Source: Megachile rotundata (lineage: Eukaryota; Arthropoda; Insecta; Hymenoptera; Megachilidae). Taken from it: DNA of 64,000 nt. The position numbers were made by a program, and so were the translations under genes. Below the pieces are notes generated by a model. That model was not told the DNA's origin. It did not search any database and saw only the letters and a list, made by a program, of their open reading frames with translations. Positions 56,991-64,000 of the stretch are shown piece by piece. The stretch spans positions 9,936,001 through 10,000,000 of the forward strand of contig NC_134988.1 of assembly GCF_050947335.1 (NCBI RefSeq), given 5' to 3'. Numbering within the stretch: position 1 is the stretch's first letter; each line of letters begins with the position of its first letter.

Positions 56991-58790
56991 TTCAAATTTA
57001 TAGGTCCCGTTCTATTTGTAGGACCAAAATTTTGCATTCGACTGTAGCCATACTTCATCTTCTACAAAATGATAGAATTAATGAAAACATCCATTGTATT
57101 GTATTGTATTTATGGTGTATGTATAGGAAGTTGCATAGAAAATCTACCAAAGTATACTTGATTTGTTTATTTCAATTTTGTCCAGGTAAGAAATAAAAAG
57201 ATATTGTATATTTATTTCATTACTATTTCTATACTGTGCAGGTAAGAGAACAGGGTGTTTCACATTTATAGGTACTGTTCTAGTTATAGGACCAAAACTT
57301 TGCATTCGACTGTATATACAGTTCATCTTCTACAAAATAGAAGAAAACATCTAGCAATTAATGAAAACATCCAGGTGTATTTATGTCGTATGTATAGGAA
57401 GTAGCATAGAAGATTTAATAAAGCAGTATACTTAATTTGTATATTTCAATTTTGTCCACATAAAAAACAAGAAGTTATAATATATTCGTGAGGGGACAGA
57501 AACTTTGCATCCACCTGTAGCTATATCCATTCCATTTTCCCTAAAACGGTAGAAGTAATGAAAGCATCCACATATGCTATTTATGTACAATACTATACAC
57601 GAGGATTCAAGTTTCCTAAAATCGTATGCTTGATTCGTCTCTTTCGACGTTGTCCACGTAGAAAAGTAAGGACCGTATCTTACTCCATATATCCATTTAA
57701 TGTTCCACAGAACGGTAGAACTGATGAAAACATCCACGTATTCATATTTAGATATATAGATTTCTCAGAGCACTTCCTAAAGTCATACACTTTACATCTC
57801 ATGTATTGTATGTAGATATTTCATACAATAGGTATAGGTTTCGTTCCGGAGGAAACTTAACTTTGAATCAAACTGTAGCCACTTCATCTTCCACCAAACG
57901 GTAGAAGCAATAAAAACATCCACGTGCAGTTTACCTTCACATAGAAGGTTTCATAAGAAATTTCTTAAAATCATACGCTTCTATCTTTTTTGCTATTAGA
58001 AGAGAAAACAGAGAGGGTACATTCGTACGTTCCGTGCATACCGGAAGGACCTAACTTTCGACCATATCTCAATCTTCTATGGAATGGGAAAATTAATTTT
58101 GCATCTGACTGTAGTCGTATTCTCTCAACCCTTTGTACTCCTTAATTTCTTTTGTCTATCAAGGTGCTTAATAAAATGCAGAGTATTATGAAAAATTTAT
58201 TTTTCGTTTATTATACGATACTCGACATAGGAGTGCAAAAGATTAATGTTATTTAAAATGAAAAAATTAATGAAACATGTAATTAATGAAATTTCATAGG
58301 CAATTTGAAGTCATCCGCTTCTATTTTCTTTGATATTGAAGAAGTCTAACTATGCATCCACCTGTAATTCTATCCACTTCATCTTTCAAACGATAAAACT
58401 AATGAAAAGAACCACGTGCAATGTTTATCTTTATATAGAAGATCTCATAAGAAATTTCCTGAAGTCATACATTTCTACCTATTTAGTTATTACCCAGCTG
58501 AGAAAACAAGGAGGAATGTTCCGTTGTACTGGAAGAAGCTTAACTTTGCATCTACCTGTAGTACTACCCACTTTATCGTTCACCAAACGGAAAGAATAAT
58601 GAAAAGAACCACATGCAATGTTTATCTTTACATAGAAGGTTCCATAGGAAAATTGTTGAAGTCGTATACTTCTACCTACTTAGTCATTACCCAGCTGAGA
58701 AAACAAGGAGCCATATTCCGTTCTATCTGAAGGAGCCATTGCACCTGCCTGTATCTCCATCCACTCCATCTTCCATTACATAAGTAAAAT
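56991..58790. repeat. Old, diverged part of the ~195-bp tandem array
   Basis: Landmarks AACTTTGCAT..ACCTGTAG and AATGAAAACATCCA recur at irregular 190-270 bp spacing (near 57031, 57297, 57501, 57861, 58095, 58348, 58542, 58735). Copies are 60-85% alike by eye, more alike towards the right. Several of the leftmost copies carry CTGTGCAGGTAA or TGTCCAGGTAAGA, which look like splice sites. No intact long frame. Confidence 0.75.
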
Positions 58791-59785
58791 TAATGAAAGC
58801 ATCCACGTGCTATGTTTATCTCTACATGGAAGATTACATAGGATTTCCAAAAGTCATAGTCTGTTGCCTATGCTGGTGTTGCTCAGATGAGAGAACAAAG
58901 AGGTATATGCTGTCATATTCAAAGAAGTCTAACTTTGCATCCACCTGTAGTTCTATTCACTCCATCTTCCACCATATAGTAAAATTAATGAAAACATCCA
59001 TGTGCTATGTTTATCTCTACATGGAAGATTATATAGGATTTCCAAAAGTCATAGTCTGTTGCCTATGCTGGTGTTGCTCAGATGAGAGAACAAAGAGGTA
59101 TATGCTGTCATATTCAAAGAAGTCTAACTTTGCATCCACCTGTAGTTCTATTCACTCCATCTTCCACCATATAGTAAAATTAATGAAAACATCCATGTGC
59201 TATGTTTATCTCTACATGGAAGATTATATAGGATTTCCAAAAGTCATAGTCTGTTGCCTATGCTGGTGTTGCTCAGATGAGAGAACAAAGAGGTATATGC
59301 TGTCATATTCAAAGAAGTCAAACTTTGCATCCACCTGTAGTTCTATCCACTCCATCTTCCACCATATAGTAAAATTAATGAAAACATCCACGTGCTATGT
59401 TTATCTCTACATGGAAGATTACATAGGGTTTCCAAAAGTCATACTCTATTGCTCAATTTGGCGTTGTTCAGATAATAGAACAAAGAGATATATGCTGTTC
59501 TATTCAAAAGAGCCTAACTTTGCATCCACCTATAACCTCATCCACTCCATCTTCCACCAAATAGCAAAATTAACGAAAACATCCACATGCAATGTTTATC
59601 TCTACAATAGAAGGTTACAAAGGATTTCCAAAAGTGATACTCGTCTGCCTACTCTAGTGTTGTCCAAATGATAGAACAAAGAGGTACGCTGTTATATCGT
59701 AAGGAGTCTAACTTTGCAAGCAACTGTATCCGTATCCACTCCATCTTCCGCGAAACGGTAGAATTAATGAAAACATCCACGCGCA
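58791..59785 (+). repeat. Homogenised core of the 195-bp tandem array with open frame
   Basis: Units start at AACTTTGCATCCACC near 58931, 59126, 59321, 59516 and 59710 (195, 195, 195, 194 bp). The first two full units look identical and the third nearly so. 195 = 65 codons, so a + frame from ATG at 58793 runs 292 codons to 59671 with repeats of MKTSMCYVYLYMEDYIGFPK, VIVCCLCWCCSDERTKRYML and SYSKKSNFASTCSSIHSIFH. The composition (Cys/Tyr-rich, no domain) gives no function. A satellite-like array is likelier than a gene, but conservation of the frame is testable. Confidence 0.85.
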
Positions 59786-59789
59786 CCAT

Positions 59790-60246
59790 TCATTAGCGTA
59801 GTGAAATGGTGGCGGAGCATCCCCCGCTAGATCAGCCAGCTGGAGCGTGATCCACGCTAGTGGGGAGACCTCTCTCGTCGACGGAGGATCTCCGGAGCTT
59901 CGGGGATGATCCGCGCGGCGCTGTCGTCGTGGTGGCGGTCGGGGTAGGTCGGCAGAACGAGACGATGTATGTTCGAGGGAGGGAACGGATCGTGGAGATA
60001 GTCGACGAGGACGCTGGGTGGTGAGTGGCACCGTTTCGGGGTCCTCGTTGGTCCTAGCGTCAGGACCAGGACCTGGTTTCCTTTCGTTCGCGCGTTTCTC
60101 CAGGGGGAAACAAGAGAAGGACAGATCGATAGACCGGCCAGTGTGCTTGGTTGCTTGCTTGCGTGCGTGTCTGAGTGCGTGGGTGCGTGTTTGCCCGCTC
60201 GCGTGAATCTGGACCGAAGACGAAGGAGTTCGGGGTGCGGCCGACA
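59790..60246 (+). promoter_or_regulatory. CpG-rich promoter / 5' UTR of the 60247 exon
   Basis: About 450 bp of CpG-rich unique DNA between the 195-bp array and the candidate start codon. It contains GTGCGTG/TGCTTGCTTGCG-type tracts and no TATA box, as in broad insect promoters. An upstream ATG at 59965 opens a 19-codon frame (MYVRGRERIVEIVDEDAGW, stop), and a consensus donor GTG|GTGAGT follows at 60020/60021, so an alternative upstream exon is possible. Confidence 0.45.
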
Positions 60247-60411
60247 ATGGTGAAGGCCCCGACGATGGGTCCGTCCGCTGCTAGCCAGGGGATCAGGAAG
60301 ATACACCCGGGACCCGAAATCGCGATCAACCCCAGGGATCTGCCGAATGCGAACATTACCACGACACCCAGCTTCCAAGCAGATGGCAAGACCTCGGTCT
60401 ATCATCCTCAG
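60247..60411 (+). CDS. Probable first coding exon of an unassigned gene
   Basis: ATG at 60247 sits in a strong insect start context (CCGACAATGG). The frame gives 55 codons, MVKAPTMGPSAASQG at the start, then GIRKIHPGPEIAINPRDLPN and a polar TTTPSFQADGKTSVYHPQ end. It stops in phase 0 at the donor CCTCAG|GTACAC (intron from 60412). Codons are GC-rich at third positions, unlike the surrounding DNA. No signal peptide or transmembrane segment. I do not recognise the family; the segment looks like a disordered N-terminus of a longer cytoplasmic protein. Downstream exons would lie beyond the window. A long minus frame overlaps but lacks an ATG start. Confidence 0.5.
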
Positions 60412-62130
60412 GTACACTTGCCAACTCCAAAACACGTCGTCAAACTTTAACCCTCTTCGGTATTCTTCGACTCCTGTCACGTTAACCCTCTGTTCGGTTT
60501 GTTTTGATGGTTTTTCAACCCCCTTGTTTTATTTCCGACAAGACACCACGGCGACCGCCGTCGCGTATAGACGTTCGTTCGCGCGTACTGTCGGCCACTC
60601 TCCTTTGTCCCGTTTTTCGATTTTTGGTTTTTCGAGCGTGTTTCACGGCCTGTTATAACGTTGCTTTGTGCCAGACCGTCGGCGATAAATTGAATTTTCG
60701 ACGGTGTTTACCGAGTTAAAAGTTACTTTGTCTGATTAGAATATTGCCGCTCGTTTGAACTGCCTTTCGTCCCAGGTTAATTGTCGCAGTTTTTTGCCCG
60801 TGGATATTGGAATTCGTTTTAATCGCTTTGCACCAAGTTCAAACGTTTTCGCTCGCAGTTTTCATTATCCACGGATTACGTCAGTTAGCACGCTAACTTT
60901 TTCCTGCAATTTTCAGCAAGGGGTATTAAAGTTCGGTCATAAACATCGTTTCGCCTTGGTTCTAGCCGTGCTTCGTATATCATTGGTATTGGCAGGGCTG
61001 GGGCAAACTATTACGCAAAATAAGCACGTGCTTAGAGCATTCGGGGAAGGGGGAACTTTTATATTTGTTGAGTTATATTATCTGAAAGTTTCCGGCTTGT
61101 GCACTAGCGAGACTGTTAAATTTTCCGAATTATTCACTTTCTAATATGTGAAATTTCCAAACTTCCAAGTCGCAAAGTTCAAACGCAGTGTTTCACGGCT
61201 GTGAAGTTTCAAACTAGTCTATGGTAATAAAGCACCGAATGCTTTAAATCCTGAAATTTTCAAGTGATAAAGCGTGAATTTGCAAAATTTTATGGTACAG
61301 AACTTTTGAAATTTCCTGGTTTTAAATATCTGAAATTTCAGAGTTTCGAAGGTGCGTCAAGTTTCGAACAAAAATTTTATGACTACGGAATTTTAAATTA
61401 GAGTTTTGTAATTACGTGAAGTCCTCGAAATTTTTTAAATTTCCAAGCCACGAAGTACTATATTTTTATAAATTTATGATTTCAAGGCTTTGGAATTAAA
61501 AAGTCTTGAATTTTAGAAGTGCTATTGCAATTTTAAAGTGCTTGTGGCTCAAAGTTTAAGGATTCGATATGTTTCAATGTTATTTAATGTTTCGAGGCAC
61601 CAAATTCTTAAATCCTAAGGTTTCAGAAATTCGAAGATCTTAATTTTCAAAAGTGTGAAGTCTTCAAGACAAGAAGTCACATTTTAAAAATTTCAAAGGC
61701 TCAAAGTTTCAAAGTCTTTACATTTTAAAGGTCCTAAGTCGTAACTTTGTTAAAATTTACAAATGTAGAAGTTTCACATAATTAGACGCTTTAATTTCTA
61801 AAAATCTACGGATCCAAATTACTAGAAGTTCTAAAAGTTCCAAAATTTTGATATTGTAAAGTTTCTAAGTGTTAAATTTGCAGAATTTCGAAGTCAAAAA
61901 GTTCCAAATTCGTAAAATTCCTAAATCGGACAGTTTTAGAACTTGTAAGTCCCAAATTCACAAGGCTCAAAAATCTCAAAGGCCCAAAAGTCCCAAAATC
62001 CTAGAATTCTTAATTTCCTAAATGCTAAATTTCTAAACATACAAAGTCTCAACGTCTTAGCTTGTAAAATTCTTAAATTTCACAGCTTCAGAATTCCTAA
62101 TTCCCAAATTCAAAAAAGTCCCAAGAATCT
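60412..62130 (+). other. Putative first intron, left part
   Basis: If the exon at 60247-60411 is real, this is intronic. 60412-61140 is still moderately CpG-rich with overlapping frames (60347-60658, 60755-61144) that lack independent support. From 61150 the sequence turns into degenerate AAATTTCNAAGT words, very old array units. Confidence 0.4.
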
Positions 62131-62700
62131 TAGATTTCCAAATTTCACAAGTGCCAAATTCTCAGTGTCTCAAAGTCCTAAACTCGTAAAATTCCCAACT
62201 CTCACAGTTCGCAAATTTTCAAGGCCCAAATTCTCAAAATCCAAAAGTCCCAAATTCCTAGAAATCCATATTTCTCAAGTGTCAAGTTTTCTAGAGCTCA
62301 ATGTTCCAAAGCCTCAAACTCGCAAAATTCCCAACCCTCAATGTTTCTGGACTCACAAGGCCCAAGTTTTCAAAACCACAAGATCCCAAAGTCCCAAAAT
62401 CCCAAAAATCCCAAAATCTTAGAATTCCAAATTTCTCAAGTGTCAAATTCCAAAAACTCAGTGTCCTAAAGTCCCAAATTCGGAAAATTTCCAATTCTCA
62501 CAGTTTCGGAACTCCTAAGGCCCAAATTCCCAACATCCCAAAGTCCCAAAGTCCCAAAAATCCTATAATCCTGGTATTCCAAATATTTTAAGTGCCAAAT
62601 TCCCAAAAACTCAGTGTCCCAAAGTCCCAAACTTGCAAAATTCCTAAATCTCAGGTTTCCAAGCTCTAAATTTCCCAACTCCCAACTTCCCACCCCTCAA
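62131..62700. repeat. C-rich array with ~140-150 bp higher-order units
   Basis: Octamer-like CCCAAATT, CCCAAAGT and CCCAAAAT units are arranged in higher-order copies. Each passes through CTCAGTGTCNCAAAGTCC, ACTCGCAAAATTCCCAA, CTCACAGTTTC and AAGGCCCAAATTCTCAA. CTCAGTGT landmarks lie near 62162, 62298 (variant), 62458 and 62610. Frames of 67-96 codons are artefacts. Confidence 0.82.
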
Positions 62701-63829
62701 AACAAACCACCGACACTTAATTCCCCGAATTAAATCCATCAAAACGATTACACCAAAGCGTCCCACTAATTTTGGGCCTCTCAGGGCCTCTCCACCTTCA
62801 TCATTAACCACCGCGTCCAACTATTTTCCATCCAACTAACCCATTACACTCCAGACCTCCATAACCATCGAAGCGAAATTTTTTATTTCTACGTTCCACG
62901 TTCACAGAAGTTCCTTTGAAAAACTGCCGCGCCTTTAAATGTTTTCTCTCTAAAAAAGCGTGTCTTTGATCGGACAAAAGTTCGAAAACCTACCCCCAGA
63001 AGCGTTTGAAACCTCTCATTTTCCTTTGCATTGAAATTTTTTAAGACTTTCATTGAATTCCTCGCTTGTTACCGGACACTTTCAGTAATTTCGAAATCGT
63101 TTACTCTGATTTTCTCGAGCGAACCCTTTAACTCCCCCTCCGTTCCTCTTCATTTCTTTCAGGGAACTCGTTTGATCTCCACGCGACAGTTTCTGCTCGT
63201 TGCTCTTCATTTTACCTTTGTTGTCGTACGTTTGCAATTCAATGTTCGCCCGGCAACGATCGACGTCGCAAATAAATTATTGTTAAATTCAGCAGGGAAA
63301 TATTAGGTCGGGTCTCGGAGCGTTGATTCGAAAAACGTGCGGGGGAATTCATGAATGAATGGATGGCGGCGGACCTTTTCTAAGAAACTCGTAATCTTTT
63401 AAACCCATTGATTTATTCCAGCTTTTTCTTCCCCCCATTTTTTTTTTCTTTCTATTTTCTTCGATGTAATTGAATATCATCGTAAAAAGATGCGGAACCG
63501 TAAACGAGTTAACTCGGATCGCAGTATCCACTTCGTAATTAACTCATCAGCGATTATTAATGTCTCCGACTTTTTTTCGTCCGGCGGCAAAAATATCTCG
63601 GGACATAGACTTCGCAAGAATATTAAATCCCGATATAGTGTAAAATGGAGAAATAAAGAACATTCTTCGTTCGGAATATTCAAGGTAAATGGAGGAATTT
63701 AATCGGTATGCAATAAATTCGTGGAGTATTAAAATTTATGATATTCGTACAATTGTCAGGGATTAAATGTTTCAAGGAGTTGGGGAGTTATTTAAGGTGG
63801 CAAATTGTGGGTTACTTATTATTAGGTGG
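62701..63829. other. Unique DNA, putative intron
   Basis: 62760-63330 has moderate GC with short overlapping frames (63031-63306 +). 63477-63702 has opposed frames on both strands. None is recognised or supported by start and splice context. Nothing else seen. Confidence 0.35.
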
Positions 63830-64000
63830 TGAATTGGGAATTTGGGGATTTGGGGGTTTGGGGATTTCGGGATTTGGAGATTTAGGGAATTTGGTAATTT
63901 AGGGATTTTGGGATTTGGTAATTTGGGGATTTGGGGATTTGGGGATTTGGGGATTTGGGGATTCGGTAATTTGGGGATTTCGGGATTTGGTAATTTGGAG
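63830..64000. repeat. G-rich octamer array (GGGGATTT)n, cut by window end
   Basis: GGGGATTT with GGTAATTT and GGGATTTC variants at an 8-bp step, continuing to the window edge. Five consecutive GGGG runs with ATTT spacers occur at 63925-63960. It is the G-strand version of the octamer family. Confidence 0.92.

Noticed and set aside
59708..60480. Minus-strand frames of 179 and 207 codons opposite the candidate first exon
   Set aside because: Both begin at TTG or GTG rather than ATG, overlap each other in different frames and are Arg/Pro/Ser-rich as expected for the complement of CpG-rich DNA. The + strand has the better start, donor and phase.
1..64000. tRNA, rRNA, CRISPR or bacterial-type operons
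   Set aside because: No tRNA B-box-like GGTTCGANTCC within a foldable context was found by eye, no conserved rRNA segment, and the tandem arrays are contiguous minisatellites without unique spacers, so they are not CRISPR arrays.

Overview
This is a eukaryotic, AT-rich window that is almost entirely non-coding and dominated by tandem repeats. An insect, most likely a hymenopteran (bee or wasp), fits best. That placement rests on short TTAGG / CCTAA-type tracts (18153-18167, 24048-24110), the contrast between AT-rich background and a few CpG-rich islands, and the lack of any bacterial gene organisation. It is an inference, not a proof. There is no operon, rRNA, CRISPR array or recognisable tRNA, and I recognised no intact transposase or reverse transcriptase.

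The best gene evidence is one probable first coding exon on the + strand at 60247-60411. It lies in a CpG-rich promoter-like island (about 59790-60420) and ends at a 5' splice site. The rest of the window to the right would then be its first intron. Weaker coding-like stretches lie at 8112-8447 (+), 8209-8263 (-), 18443-18692 (-, one in-frame TGA), 33197-33448 (+), 50120-50350 (-) and 54837-55019 (+). None could be assigned to a family.

The main content is about 30 tandem arrays. Most belong to one superfamily with an 8-bp step (AAATTCCC and relatives) that builds into 16-, 32- and 48-bp units. It is C-rich on the + strand at 6.2-7.2, 9.5-10.3, 13.0-13.8, 21.2-21.8, 22.9-23.7, 34.1-34.9, 37.6-38.3, 41.6-42.4, 46.8-47.6, 52.0-52.8 and 62.1-62.7 kb. 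It is G-rich at 3.4-4.1, 14.3-15.2, 16.0-17.1, 46.4-46.8, 55.3-56.4 and 63.8-64.0 kb. Such arrays are open in up to all six frames because the unit contains no stop, so the long ORFs inside them are not genes. Other arrays have units of 13, 15, 17, 27, 28, 35, 36, 55, 66, about 110, 195 and 204 bp. There are also two-copy duplications of about 107, 120, 195 and 313 bp.

Three structures stand out. (1) A composite dispersed element occurs three times in the same orientation (ends at 22081, 35171 and 47840). Each copy has a variable minisatellite, then about 220 bp of ordered minisatellite variants, then a conserved unique tail of about 250 bp. (2) A 204-bp repeat preserves its reading frame (68 codons) and occurs at two loci 17 kb apart in opposite orientation. 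(3) A 195-bp (65-codon) repeat array at 57.0-59.8 kb ages from right to left and abuts the promoter-like island of the candidate gene.
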